Origin: Clostridiales bacterium
GTDB taxonomy: Bacteria; Bacillota; Clostridia; Christensenellales; Borkfalkiaceae
Direction: 5' to 3'
Length of the DNA stretch: 64,000 nt
Assembly (NCBI GenBank): GCA_015055615.1
Contig: SVHT01000002.1
Coordinates: forward strand, 186,001 to 250,000
The position numbers were made by a program, and so were the translations under genes. Numbering within the stretch: the stretch's first letter is position 1; each line of letters starts with the position of its first letter. Positions 34,238 to 43,276 of this stretch are shown here, in pieces. The notes under the pieces were generated by a model. That model worked only from the letters and a program-made list of their open reading frames with translations, was not told the DNA's origin and searched no databases.

Positions 34238-34265
34238 TTGACAAAGGCAAAAAGTATGGTATACT
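34238..34265 (+). promoter_or_regulatory. Promoter of serA
   Basis: TTGACA, 16-base spacer, TATACT, 25 bases upstream of the serA ATG. Confidence 0.8.
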
Positions 34266-34289
34266 GCCCAAACAACGGAGAGAAAGAAA

Positions 34290-35462
34290 ATGTTGAAAGT
34301 GAAATTGATGAATAAAATTGCAAAGGTAGGTACGGACGTTTTGTCCCCCTTGAAATACGAAGTTAGCGACAGCGTGGAAAAAGAGGACGCGATTATGGTG
34401 CGTTCGGCGGCTCTGCACGAAATGGTCTTTTCGGATAATTTGCGCGCGATTGCCCGTTGTGGCGCAGGGGTGAATAATATCCCCGTCGATAAATGTACCG
34501 ATAAAGGTATCGTTGTTTTCAATACGCCCGGCGCAAATGCGAACGCGGTAAAGGAACTTGCGATTGCGGCACTGGTGCTTGCCTCGCGCGACGTTATCGG
34601 CGGTGTAAAGTGGGTGGAAACACTCGCAGGGCAGGCGGACGTTGCTAAGCAAGTGGAAAAGGGTAAATCGGCGTTTGTCGGGCACGAGCTTGCGGGAAAA
34701 ACGCTCGGCGTTATCGGGCTTGGCGCAATCGGCGGTATGGTTGCCAACGCGGCGATTTCGCTGGGTATGAACGTTATGGGTTACGATCCGTACATAACGG
34801 CGAAGGCTGCGTGGAGCTTAGCGCCCTCCGTCCGTCAAGCGTCCGATTATAACGATATTTTCGTGAATTGCGATTATATCACCTTGCACGTTCCCGCAAC
34901 GCCGCAGACGAAAAATATGATTTGCGAAAGCTCGATTGCGAAGATGAAAGACGGTGTGCGTATTTTGAACCTTGCGCGCGCGGACCTCGTCAATGCGGCG
35001 GACATCAAGGCTGCGCTTAGCAACAAGAAAGTGGCGACGTACGTTACCGACTTCCCCACGGACGAAACGGCGGGGGTAGAGGGCGTGATTGCGATTCCGC
35101 ACCTTGGCGCGTCTACGGTGGAATCGGAGGACCATTGCGCGGTAATGGCGGCGCAACAGCTCGACGAGTTTTTAACTTGTGGCAATATCCGCAACAGCGT
35201 GAATTTCCCGACGGTGGGTATTCCGCTTTCGGAAAAACCGCGCGTTTGTATTATGAATAAAAATATCCCGAATATGTTGACGCAGATAACGTCGGCGTTC
35301 TCGGCAGAGGGTATCAACATCGAAAACCTCGCCAATGGTTCTAAGGGCGACGTTGCGTATACGATTGTAGAAACGAACGTGGCGGCGGACGAAAAGATTA
35401 TCGAAAAACTTTCGGCGATTGAGGGCGTATTCGGGGTACGGGGGTATGCCTGGCAAGGCTAA
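34290..35462 (+). CDS. serA: D-3-phosphoglycerate dehydrogenase
   Basis: First step of serine synthesis, oxidising 3-phosphoglycerate with NAD+. 390 residues: short form without the large intervening domain, with a C-terminal ACT domain (about 315-390, PRVCIMNKNIPNMLTQI onward). The NAD motif GVIGLGAIGGMVAN and the catalytic histidine in AIPHLGAST are visible. The substrate loop RSAALHEM differs somewhat from the usual RSAT. It is followed after 67 bases, without a terminator, by the histidine genes, so serine and histidine synthesis may share a transcript. Confidence 0.94.
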   Translation: MLKVKLMNKIAKVGTDVLSPLKYEVSDSVEKEDAIMVRSAALHEMVFSDNLRAIARCGAGVNNIPVDKCTDKGIVVFNTPGANANAVKELAIAALVLASRDVIGGVKWVETLAGQADVAKQVEKGKSAFVGHELAGKTLGVIGLGAIGGMVANAAISLGMNVMGYDPYITAKAAWSLAPSVRQASDYNDIFVNCDYITLHVPATPQTKNMICESSIAKMKDGVRILNLARADLVNAADIKAALSNKKVATYVTDFPTDETAGVEGVIAIPHLGASTVESEDHCAVMAAQQLDEFLTCGNIRNSVNFPTVGIPLSEKPRVCIMNKNIPNMLTQITSAFSAEGINIENLANGSKGDVAYTIVETNVAADEKIIEKLSAIEGVFGVRGYAWQG

Positions 35463-35529
35463 AACACGCTGCGTCCCGCGCCCCGAGTATCTTTTTAAAA
35501 CAGAGGCTCTGTAAAAGGAGGTCAAAACA

Positions 35530-36621
35530 ATGACGGAAAAAGTGTTAAAACAAGAGGAACGCGTATCCCTTTCGTTGCGCGCTCTGTATAAAAAATACGG
35601 GTATCAGCCCTATAAGATGAGCAAGTTTGAAGAGTACGACCTCTACGTTGCCAACAAGGAATTTTTGGTGGGCGACGGCGTGATTACCTTCAACGATACG
35701 GACGGAAAATTGCTTGCATTAAAGCCCGACGTTACCCTTTCCATTATCCGTAACAGCGCGGATAAGGAGGGTAAACGCAAGGTGTATTACGACGAAAACG
35801 TGTACCGTATTTCGGCAAAGACTAAGCAGTTTAAAGAAATTCGACAAGTGGGCTTGGAGTGTATCGGCGAGATTGGACTCTATGACGAATACGAAACGTT
35901 GACGCTCGCGGCGGGCAGTCTTGCGGAGATTTCCGAAAACTTCGTTTTGGATATTTCGCACCTTGGCGTATTGTCGGCGGTGCTCGATAGCGTTTGCGCG
36001 GACAAGAGCTTTCAAACGGCGGTAATGGGATATCTTGCGGAAAAGAACGTACACGAAACGGAAAACCTTTGCGCTGTGTTTGGCGTGGACGAAAAGGGCA
36101 AGGAAATTTTGCGTACCCTCTTTACGGCTTACGGCGATATGGACGAGGTTTTGGCAAAGCTTGCGCCGATATGCAAGGGTAAGGCAAAGGCGGCGTTTAA
36201 GAAATTGCAGGCGCTGTGTAAATTGCTTTCGGCGTGTAAATACGCAGAGAATATCCGCATTGATTTCTCCGTTGTCAATGATATGAATTATTACAGCGAC
36301 GTCGTCTTTAAAGGCTTTATCGACGGCGTGGCAGAGGGCGTTCTCTCGGGCGGTAGATATGACAAAATGATGGCGCGACTTGGCAAAAATACGGGCGCAA
36401 TCGGGTTTGCGACCTATCTGGATTTGCTCGACGGATTTAACGAGGAAAAGAGCGCGACGGACGTGGACGTCGTGGTGTTATACGATGAAAAAACTTCGGT
36501 TTCCACGTTGGTTAAGACGGTGGGAAAGCTTGTCAAAAAGGGCGTGACCGTCAGCGCGCAGACGGAAAAAACGGCGTTGCGCTGTAAGGAAACCGTGGAT
36601 ATAAGAGGAGGCAAAGCATGA
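35530..36621 (+). CDS. hisZ: ATP phosphoribosyltransferase regulatory subunit
   Basis: Histidyl-tRNA-synthetase-like protein without aminoacylation activity that activates and gives histidine feedback to the short HisG. 363 residues. Motif 2-like and histidine-binding regions are seen in FEEYDLYVANKEFL, LLALKPDVTLSIIRN and GVLSGGRYDKMMARLG. AAAGGAGG precedes the ATG. Its stop overlaps the hisG start by 4 bases (ATGA, 36618-36621), fitting the 1:1 complex. It is the first gene of a tight histidine cluster. Confidence 0.92.
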   Translation: MTEKVLKQEERVSLSLRALYKKYGYQPYKMSKFEEYDLYVANKEFLVGDGVITFNDTDGKLLALKPDVTLSIIRNSADKEGKRKVYYDENVYRISAKTKQFKEIRQVGLECIGEIGLYDEYETLTLAAGSLAEISENFVLDISHLGVLSAVLDSVCADKSFQTAVMGYLAEKNVHETENLCAVFGVDEKGKEILRTLFTAYGDMDEVLAKLAPICKGKAKAAFKKLQALCKLLSACKYAENIRIDFSVVNDMNYYSDVVFKGFIDGVAEGVLSGGRYDKMMARLGKNTGAIGFATYLDLLDGFNEEKSATDVDVVVLYDEKTSVSTLVKTVGKLVKKGVTVSAQTEKTALRCKETVDIRGGKA

Positions 36622-37250
36622 TTAATATTGCGTTGCCCAAGGGCAGACTTGGCGAAAAGATATACGACTTGTTTGAAAGGGCGGGGTACGAGTGTCCGTC
36701 CATTAAAGAAAAGAGCCGTAAACTAATTTTTGAAAACGAAGAAAAGGGCGTGCGCTATTTTTGGGTGAAGCCCTCGGACGTGTCCATTTACGTGGAGCGC
36801 GGGGCGGCGGATATCGGCGTTTGCGGTAAGGATATTTTGGCGGAATATTCCCCCGAGGTATACGAGCTGTTGGATATGAAAACGGGGATTTGCCGTTTGG
36901 CGGTCGCGGCGAAGAAGGGCTTTTACGACGACGGAAAGCATACCTTGAAGGTGGCGACGAAATTCGTCAACTGCGCAAAGCGTTACTACGCGCAAAAGAG
37001 CCGTGATATCGATATTATTCACTTGAACGGGTCGATTGAGATTGCGCCCATTTTGGGACTTTCGGACGTTATCGTGGATATCGTAGAGACGGGCAGTACG
37101 CTCAAAGAAAACGATTTGGAAGTGGTGGAAACGATTTTCCCGATTAGCGCGCGTTTGATTGCCAACAAGGCAAGCTTTAAGTTTAAGACGAAGGAAATTG
37201 AAAATTTGGTAGAGCAAGTAAAAGGCTTGCTTAGTGAGAAAGAGTTATGA
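36618..37250 (+). CDS. hisG: ATP phosphoribosyltransferase, short form
   Basis: First step of histidine synthesis, joining ATP and PRPP. 210 residues, the short (HisG-S) form that depends on HisZ. MINIALPKGRLGEKIYDL and the PRPP-binding region DVIVDIVETGSTLKENDL are clear family signatures. The long form's C-terminal regulatory domain is absent, as expected with hisZ next to it. Its stop overlaps hisD by 4 bases. Confidence 0.96.
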   Translation: MINIALPKGRLGEKIYDLFERAGYECPSIKEKSRKLIFENEEKGVRYFWVKPSDVSIYVERGAADIGVCGKDILAEYSPEVYELLDMKTGICRLAVAAKKGFYDDGKHTLKVATKFVNCAKRYYAQKSRDIDIIHLNGSIEIAPILGLSDVIVDIVETGSTLKENDLEVVETIFPISARLIANKASFKFKTKEIENLVEQVKGLLSEKEL

Positions 37251-38524
37251 TTAAAATTTACAAGTGGGGCGAAGTTCCCGCCGAAGAGATTTTTGCGCGC
37301 GTCAGCCCGACGGCGAGCGTGGAAGGAATCGTGGCGGAGATTATCGCGGAAGTTATCAAAAATAAGGACGCGGCGCTCTTTGCCTATGCGGAAAAGTTCG
37401 ACAAAGTAAAGCTGACGGCGCTCGAAGTTACGCAAGAGGAAATCGAGCGCGCCTATCAAAACGCGGATAAGGCTTTCGTGGCGATTTTGGAAGAGGCGGC
37501 GGAGAATATCCGCTTGTTCCACCAAAAGCAAGTGAAAGAGGGTTTTACGATTAAAAAGGCGGACGGCGTGGTAATCGGACAGAAAGTGACGGCGCTCGAT
37601 AAGGTCGGTTTGTACGTGCCCGGCGGTACGGCGTCGTATCCCTCCACGGTGCTCATGGACGCGATTCCCGCAAAGATAGCAGGCTGTAAAGAAATCGTAA
37701 TGGTTACGCCCCCTGCAAAGGACGGGAGCGTCAATCCCGATATTTTGGCGGCGGCAAAGGTGGCGGGCGTTACCCGTATCTTTAAGGTGGGTGGCGCGCA
37801 GGCGGTTGCGGCGCTGGCTTACGGCACGGAGAGCGTACCTAAGGTAGACAAAATCGTAGGGCCGGGGAACGCGTTCGTTGCCGAGGCGAAAAAGCAGGTG
37901 TTCGGCAAAGTGGATATCGATATGATAGCGGGGCCGAGTGAGATTTTGGTGTTGGCAGACGGTACGAACAATCCCAAGCATATCGCGGCGGATTTGTTGT
38001 CGCAGGCGGAACACGACAAAATGGCGAGCGCAGTTTTGGTTACCGATAGCGAGTGTTTTGCGACTGCGGTGGCGGAAGAATTGGAAAGACAAATCCCGCT
38101 GTTATCTCGCTGTGAAATCGCGCGGACGTCGATTGACAATAACGGTAAAATCATCGTAGCGGACAACCTTTTGGACGCGATTGAGATTTCCAACGAGATT
38201 GCGCCCGAGCATTTGGAGCTCTGTCTGGATAACCCGTTTGATTATTTGGATAAGATACGCCACGCTGGCTCGATTTTTATGGGCAAGTACTGCCCTGAGG
38301 CGCTCGGCGATTATTTTGCAGGTCCCAACCATACCCTGCCCACGAGCGGTACGGCGAAGTTCTCGTCCCCCTTGTCGGTGGATGATTTTGTGAAAAAATC
38401 GCAATTTTGTTATTACACGAAAGACGGTTTGGAAAAGGTTGCAAACAAGGTTTCGGCGTTTGCCATGAAAGAGGGGTTGCAAGCGCATGCAAAGAGCGCA
38501 ACCGTTCGTTTTGAAAAAGAATAA
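37247..38524 (+). CDS. hisD: Histidinol dehydrogenase
   Basis: Last two oxidations of histidine synthesis, histidinol to histidine with two NAD+; Zn-dependent. 425 residues. Signatures: GLYVPGGTASYPSTVLMDAIPA, VGGAQAVAALAYGTESVP, the Zn and catalytic residues in DLLSQAEHD and IAPEHLEL, and GPNHTLPTSGTAKFSSPLS. Starts in an ATGA overlap with hisG. Confidence 0.97.
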   Translation: MIKIYKWGEVPAEEIFARVSPTASVEGIVAEIIAEVIKNKDAALFAYAEKFDKVKLTALEVTQEEIERAYQNADKAFVAILEEAAENIRLFHQKQVKEGFTIKKADGVVIGQKVTALDKVGLYVPGGTASYPSTVLMDAIPAKIAGCKEIVMVTPPAKDGSVNPDILAAAKVAGVTRIFKVGGAQAVAALAYGTESVPKVDKIVGPGNAFVAEAKKQVFGKVDIDMIAGPSEILVLADGTNNPKHIAADLLSQAEHDKMASAVLVTDSECFATAVAEELERQIPLLSRCEIARTSIDNNGKIIVADNLLDAIEISNEIAPEHLELCLDNPFDYLDKIRHAGSIFMGKYCPEALGDYFAGPNHTLPTSGTAKFSSPLSVDDFVKKSQFCYYTKDGLEKVANKVSAFAMKEGLQAHAKSATVRFEKE

Positions 38525-38537
38525 AAAGGATAGGCTT

Positions 38538-39602
38538 ATGAGTAAGTTTTTTAGCGCGAAGTACGCGGCGTTGACGCCGTACGTGCCCGGGGAACAGCCC
38601 AAGGACGCGCAATATATCAAACTCAATACCAACGAATCGCCCTTTGCGCCCCCCGCGTCGGTGGTGGAGGCGGCGAAGACGGAGGCAGGAAAACTGCATT
38701 TGTATTCCGACCCCGAAAGCGCGGCTTTGACGGAAAAAGCGGCGGAGGTTTGGGGTGTGAAAAGGTCGCAGGTTTTGATGACCAACGGCTCGGACGAGGC
38801 GTTGAATTTTGCGTTTATGGCGTTCTGTGACGAAAAACACCCGATTGTTTTTCCCGATATTACGTACGGGTTTTATCCCGTGTTTGCGGAGCTGAACGGC
38901 ATACCGTATGAAAAAATTCCGCTCAAAAAAGATTTTTCGGTGGATTATCAAGACTACGTGGGGATTGGGAAGAATATCGTGATTGCAAATCCCAATGCGC
39001 CGACGGGGCTTGCGTTACCTTTGTGGCAGATTGAAGAAATCGTTAAGAGCAATCCTAACAACGTCGTGATTATCGACGAGGCATACGTGGATTTTGGGGG
39101 CGAAAGCTGTGTTCCGCTTATTGAAAAATACGACAATTTGCTCGTGACGCAGACCTTTTCAAAGTCGCGTTCGTTGGCGGGCGGTCGATTGGGGCTTGCT
39201 ATCGGTTGTGAAAAACTGATTGCCGATTTGAACACGCTGAAATATTCGACGAACCCCTACAACGTCAATCGCATGACGGCGGCGGCGGGTTTTGCGGCGC
39301 TTTGCGAAAGGGAGTGGTTTGAGAAAAATTGCGCGGCGATTCAGGAAGTGCGCGCCTATACGGCGGAGTCACTTGCGAACCTCGGGTTTACCGTGTTGGA
39401 TTCAAAAACCAACTTTTTGTTTGCGAAATCGGATAAAATCGGGGGCAAGGCGCTGTATGAAAAACTGAAAGCGAAAGGGGTTTTGGTGCGACAGTTTAAC
39501 GCGCCGAGAATCGCCGATTTCGTCCGTATCACCATTGGTACGAGGGCGCAAATGGACGTGTTCCTTGCCAAGACGGCGGAAATATTGGAGGAAGAAAAAT
39601 GA
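38538..39602 (+). CDS. hisC: Histidinol-phosphate aminotransferase
   Basis: PLP enzyme making histidinol phosphate from imidazole acetol phosphate and glutamate. 354 residues. LNTNESPFAPP opens the fold-type I domain; the PLP lysine is in TFSKSRSLAGGRLG. The start at 38538 with AAAGGA upstream was preferred to an in-frame ATG at 38487 inside hisD. Its stop overlaps the hisB start by 4 bases. Confidence 0.95.
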   Translation: MSKFFSAKYAALTPYVPGEQPKDAQYIKLNTNESPFAPPASVVEAAKTEAGKLHLYSDPESAALTEKAAEVWGVKRSQVLMTNGSDEALNFAFMAFCDEKHPIVFPDITYGFYPVFAELNGIPYEKIPLKKDFSVDYQDYVGIGKNIVIANPNAPTGLALPLWQIEEIVKSNPNNVVIIDEAYVDFGGESCVPLIEKYDNLLVTQTFSKSRSLAGGRLGLAIGCEKLIADLNTLKYSTNPYNVNRMTAAAGFAALCEREWFEKNCAAIQEVRAYTAESLANLGFTVLDSKTNFLFAKSDKIGGKALYEKLKAKGVLVRQFNAPRIADFVRITIGTRAQMDVFLAKTAEILEEEK

Positions 39603-40186
39603 GAAAGGCAGAAATAGCGAGAAAAACGGGTGAAACGGATATTTTGCTCTCCCTTGATTTGGACGGAACGGGCAAGAGCGTGATTGACAGCGGTTGCGGT
39701 TTCCTCGACCACATGTTGACGTTGTTTGCAAAGCATTCGGGGTTTGATTTGACCGTGAAATGCAAAGGGGACGTCGAGGTCGATTATCACCACACGACGG
39801 AAGACATCGGTATCTCGCTTGGTAAGGCGTTTTTGGAGGCGCTTGGCGATAAAAAGGGGATTACTCGTTACGGAGATACTATGCTCCCCATGGACGAAAC
39901 GCTGATTCGCTCGGCGGTGGATATTTCGGGCAGAGATTATCTTTCGATTGCCTTAGATTTGCCGTGCGCGAAAGTGGGCGATTTCGATACCGAGCTTTGC
40001 GAGGAATTTTGGGCGGCGTTCGTGCGTGAGGCGAAAGTGACCTTGCATATCACCCAGCTTGCGGGGAAAAACGCGCACCACATTATCGAGGGCGTGTTTA
40101 AATCGGTGGCAAGAACGCTCGGGAAAGCGGCGGCGATTGACGAACGCCGTAAAAATGAGATTCCGTCGACGAAAGGGGTTTTGTAA
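39599..40186 (+). CDS. hisB: Imidazoleglycerol-phosphate dehydratase
   Basis: Dehydrates imidazole glycerol phosphate; Mn-dependent. 195 residues, single domain without the histidinol-phosphatase part found in enterobacteria. Metal-binding histidines are in GFLDHMLTLFAKHSGFD, VDYHHTTEDIG and AGKNAHHIIEGVFK. ATGA overlap with hisC; hisH follows with no gap. Confidence 0.97.
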   Translation: MRKAEIARKTGETDILLSLDLDGTGKSVIDSGCGFLDHMLTLFAKHSGFDLTVKCKGDVEVDYHHTTEDIGISLGKAFLEALGDKKGITRYGDTMLPMDETLIRSAVDISGRDYLSIALDLPCAKVGDFDTELCEEFWAAFVREAKVTLHITQLAGKNAHHIIEGVFKSVARTLGKAAAIDERRKNEIPSTKGVL

Positions 40187-40795
40187 ATGATAGCAATCGT
40201 AGATTACGGCGTGGGGAATTTGTTTTCCTTGGTATCGTCGTTGAAGAAGGTGGGCGCGGAAACGGTCGTCACTTCGGATAGGGCGGTGATAGAGCGCGCG
40301 GACAAAATTATATTGCCCGGAGTGGGAGCGTTTGCGGACGCGGCGCGGAAATTGCGTGAAAGCGGTTTGGGCGACGTGATAAAGGAACAAGCGGCGCAAG
40401 GCAAGCCCTTGATGGGGGTGTGCCTCGGTATGCAAATGCTCTTTGAAAAGAGTTATGAATACGGTTGTCACGAGGGCTTGGGCTTGCTCAGAGGCGACGT
40501 GGTGCCGATGAAAGGGTATATCGACGAGAAATTGAAAATTCCGCATATCGGTTGGAACGCCTTGCGTTTTGTAAAGGATAACCCGCTGTTTAAGCATATT
40601 AAAGAGGGCGACTACGTGTATTTTGTGCATTCGTATTTTGTGAGCGGGTGCGAGGATAGCTTGATTGCGGATACGGAGTACGGAAAACCGTTGACGGCGG
40701 CAGTGGCGAAAGGGAACGTGTACGGTTGTCAGTTCCACCCTGAAAAGAGCGGCGACGTGGGGTTAAAAATTCTGCAAGCGTTTTGCGAGTTGTAA
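40187..40795 (+). CDS. hisH: Imidazole glycerol phosphate synthase, glutaminase subunit
   Basis: Class I glutamine amidotransferase that supplies ammonia to HisF. 202 residues. The nucleophile cysteine is in MGVCLGMQMLF (about residue 80), and the catalytic histidine and glutamate in QFHPEKSGDVG. The start ATG follows the hisB stop immediately. Confidence 0.96.
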   Translation: MIAIVDYGVGNLFSLVSSLKKVGAETVVTSDRAVIERADKIILPGVGAFADAARKLRESGLGDVIKEQAAQGKPLMGVCLGMQMLFEKSYEYGCHEGLGLLRGDVVPMKGYIDEKLKIPHIGWNALRFVKDNPLFKHIKEGDYVYFVHSYFVSGCEDSLIADTEYGKPLTAAVAKGNVYGCQFHPEKSGDVGLKILQAFCEL

Positions 40796-40846
40796 AGTCC
40801 TGCGCGGAATAGGCGAGTTAAATTTGAAAAAGAAAGGAAGAGGAAT

Positions 40847-41560
40847 ATGAAGATATTTCCGGCTATTGATTTATACGGCGGAAAGGCGGTGCGCCTTTAT
40901 AAAGGCGACTACGCGCAGATGACGGTCTATAACGACGACCCCGTGTCCGTGGCGCGCGATTTTGTAAAACAAGGCGCAAAATATATCCACGTGGTGGATT
41001 TGGAGGGCGCTAAAATCGGCGAGCCGGCGCATTTGGACGTCGTGCAAAAAATTGCAAGCGAAACCGAATTGTTTATAGAAATCGGCGGCGGTATCCGCAA
41101 CATGGAAACTGTGGAAAAATACCTTTCCGTGGGGGCGGATCGTGTGATTTTGGGTACGGCTGCGGTGACGGACGAGGCTTTTTTAAAGGCGGCGTTGGCG
41201 GCATACGGCGACAAAATTGCGGTTGGCGCGGATATTGCGGACGGACGGATTGCGATACGTGGCTGGGTGGAAAAATCGGAGTACACGACGGACGCCTTTT
41301 TTGAAAAGATGCAAGCGCTCGGCGTGAAAACGATTATCTGCACGGATATATCCAAAGACGGCGCTATGAAAGGCACGAACAGAGCGCTGTATAAAGAGCT
41401 TGGGGAAAAATACAAAATCGATATTGTGGCTTCGGGTGGGGTATCGACGATAGAGGACGTGGCGGCTTTGGCGGCGGCGGGAACGTACGGCGCAATAATC
41501 GGCAAGGCGTACTATATCGGCGCAATCGATTTAGCTGAGGCGATACAGGTGGCAAAATGA
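40847..41560 (+). CDS. hisA: Phosphoribosyl-formimino-AICAR-phosphate isomerase
   Basis: TIM-barrel isomerase (ProFAR to PRFAR). 237 residues with the family start FPAIDLYGGKAVRLYKGDY, catalytic aspartate in AIDL and the second in CTDISKDGAMKG. AGGAAGAGG precedes the ATG after a 51-base gap. Ends in a 4-base overlap with hisF. Confidence 0.96.
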   Translation: MKIFPAIDLYGGKAVRLYKGDYAQMTVYNDDPVSVARDFVKQGAKYIHVVDLEGAKIGEPAHLDVVQKIASETELFIEIGGGIRNMETVEKYLSVGADRVILGTAAVTDEAFLKAALAAYGDKIAVGADIADGRIAIRGWVEKSEYTTDAFFEKMQALGVKTIICTDISKDGAMKGTNRALYKELGEKYKIDIVASGGVSTIEDVAALAAAGTYGAIIGKAYYIGAIDLAEAIQVAK

Positions 41561-42315
41561 TTACGAAAAGAATTATCCCCTGTTTGGACGTGAAGGACGG
41601 CAGGGTGGTTAAAGGGGTCAATTTCGAGGGGTTGCGCGAAGTAGCGTCGCCCGTCGATTTGGCGAAATACTATTCAAGCTGTGGCGCGGACGAGCTGGTG
41701 TTTTACGATATCACGGCGTCGGCAGAGGGCAGAGCGTTGTTTACCGACGTTTTGCGCGAGGCGGCAAGATCGGTGTTTATCCCGTTGACGGTAGGTGGCG
41801 GTATCCGTAGCGTAGCCGATTTTGAGCGGGTGCTTTCTTGCGGCGCGGACAAGGTCAGCGTCAATTCGGGCGCGATTGCAAATCCCTCAATAGTCAAGGA
41901 GGCGGCGCAAAAATACGGCAATCAATGCGTGGTTATTTCCGCGGATATTAAGCGCGTGAACGGCGCTTTCCACGTGTTCGCCAAAGGCGGTAGAGAGGAC
42001 ACGGGCTTGGAAGCGGTGTCGTGGATAAAGCGGTGCGTGGACGAGGGCGCAGGCGAGGTTGTGGTCAATTCCATGGACACGGACGGCGTGAAAAAAGGCT
42101 TTGATATTGAGCTTTTAAAGGCGGTTTGCGCGGCGGTGGACGTGCCTGTGATTGCCTCGGGTGGCGCGGGCAGTATAGCGGATTTTGTTACGTTGTTTAA
42201 AGAAATTCCCGATATCGACGCGGGGTTGGCGGCATCGGTGTTCCATTTTGGGGAGATTGCGATTGCCGACTTGAAAAAGGAATTGGCGAAAAACGGTATT
42301 CCGTCTCGGATATAA
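41557..42315 (+). CDS. hisF: Imidazole glycerol phosphate synthase, cyclase subunit
   Basis: TIM-barrel cyclase that forms imidazole glycerol phosphate and AICAR using ammonia from HisH. 252 residues. RIIPCLDVKDGRVVKGVNFEG has the catalytic aspartate; the second is in VNSMDTDGVKKGFD. The phosphate sites TVGGGIRS and ASGGAG are intact. Confidence 0.97.
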   Translation: MITKRIIPCLDVKDGRVVKGVNFEGLREVASPVDLAKYYSSCGADELVFYDITASAEGRALFTDVLREAARSVFIPLTVGGGIRSVADFERVLSCGADKVSVNSGAIANPSIVKEAAQKYGNQCVVISADIKRVNGAFHVFAKGGREDTGLEAVSWIKRCVDEGAGEVVVNSMDTDGVKKGFDIELLKAVCAAVDVPVIASGGAGSIADFVTLFKEIPDIDAGLAASVFHFGEIAIADLKKELAKNGIPSRI

Positions 42316-42327
42316 AAGGAGAACAGT

Positions 42328-42978
42328 ATGTTAAAAATAGAAGAATTGAAATTTGATGAAAAAGGTTTAATCCCCGCCATTGTGGTGGACGCGGTAACCA
42401 AGGACGTGTTGACGTTGGCGTATATGAACGCGGAAAGTTTGGCAATCACGATGCAGGAGCGTAAGACTTGTTTTTACAGCCGCAGCCGTCAAGAGCTTTG
42501 GCGTAAAGGGGAAACGAGCGGGAATTATCAGCACGTCGTTTCCATTACGGCAGATTGCGACAAGGACGCTTTGGTGGTTAAGGTGGAAAAGGACGGGCCT
42601 GCGTGCCACACGGGCGCGGAAGGCTGTTTTTATCAGCCTTTATATATCGACGAGGAACGCCATGAGTTTAGCTTGCGCGGTTTGTACGCCCTTTTGCAAG
42701 GCAGAAAGGCGGAGATGCCACAGGGCTCGTACACGACCTATCTGTTTGAAAAGGGCTTGGATAAGATTTTGAAGAAGGTAGGGGAAGAATGTACCGAGGT
42801 TATCATTGCGGGGCATGCGCAGGATAAAAAGGAAACGGTGTACGAAATTGCCGACCTTGCTTACCACGTGATGGTTTTGATGGTGCAAAACGGTATCACC
42901 GTGGACGACGTGGAAAAGGAATTGGCATCCAGACACGTCATTGATAAGAAGGTAAAACAAGAAAAAATGACAAAATAA
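42328..42978 (+). CDS. hisIE: Bifunctional phosphoribosyl-AMP cyclohydrolase / phosphoribosyl-ATP pyrophosphatase
   Basis: Fusion carrying steps 2 and 3 of histidine synthesis. 216 residues. The HisI domain (about 1-110) has FYSRSRQELWRKGETSG and Zn ligands in ADCDKDALVV and CHTGAEGC. The HisE domain (about 115-205) has YLFEKGLDKILKKVGEECTEVIIA. Last gene of the cluster, followed by a terminator. Histidinol-phosphate phosphatase is the only pathway step not found here. Confidence 0.96.
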   Translation: MLKIEELKFDEKGLIPAIVVDAVTKDVLTLAYMNAESLAITMQERKTCFYSRSRQELWRKGETSGNYQHVVSITADCDKDALVVKVEKDGPACHTGAEGCFYQPLYIDEERHEFSLRGLYALLQGRKAEMPQGSYTTYLFEKGLDKILKKVGEECTEVIIAGHAQDKKETVYEIADLAYHVMVLMVQNGITVDDVEKELASRHVIDKKVKQEKMTK

Positions 42979-42995
42979 GATTGCAAAATACAAAG

Positions 42996-43027
42996 AATCG
43001 CTCGGCAGAAAGTCGGGCGATTTTTTT
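42996..43027 (+). terminator. Terminator of the histidine cluster
   Basis: 9-bp stem AATCGCTCG / CGGGCGATT (one G-U) with a 9-base loop and seven to eight T. Confidence 0.85.
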
Positions 43028-43057
43028 GCGCTTGATAGAGGAAAAGTTGTAAAACGG

Positions 43058-43086
43058 TTGACGGACAAGGAAAAAAGTGGTAGAAT
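43058..43086 (+). promoter_or_regulatory. Promoter of the LRR lipoprotein gene
   Basis: TTGACG, 17-base spacer, TAGAAT; predicted start of transcription near 43093, giving a leader of about 185 bases. Confidence 0.75.
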
Positions 43087-43110
43087 ATAAATGCGACTCA
43101 AAACTTTATT

Positions 43111-43175
43111 CTGTAAAAAAGTATACTTCTTGGGTAGAAGTGTACCTTTTCGCGTTACATAAATCTTTTTTACAG
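43111..43175 (+). repeat. Nested inverted repeat in the leader of the LRR gene
   Basis: Outer arms CTGTAAAAAAG (43111-43121) and CTTTTTTACAG (43165-43175) are perfect 11-base inverted repeats. Directly inside, GTATACTTCT (43121-43130) pairs with AGAAGTGTAC (43136-43145) around a TGGGT loop. A 20-base bulge lies on the 3' side. In RNA this gives a long structured hairpin. No known riboswitch class is recognised. Confidence 0.6.
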
Positions 43176-43276
43176 GATATTTCTATGTTTTGTGTCGCAG
43201 CAAAGCGAAAAAGCACATTTTTATCGGGTGTCATTCGTTTTGCGGGTGGCACTTTTTTATTTACAGGAGGTTTCTT

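Noticed and set aside
43244-43252. GGGTGGCAC resembling a T-box sequence before the LRR gene
   Set aside because: The CCGCG half of the T-box motif is missing and there is no aminoacyl-tRNA or amino acid gene; treated as part of an unassigned leader.
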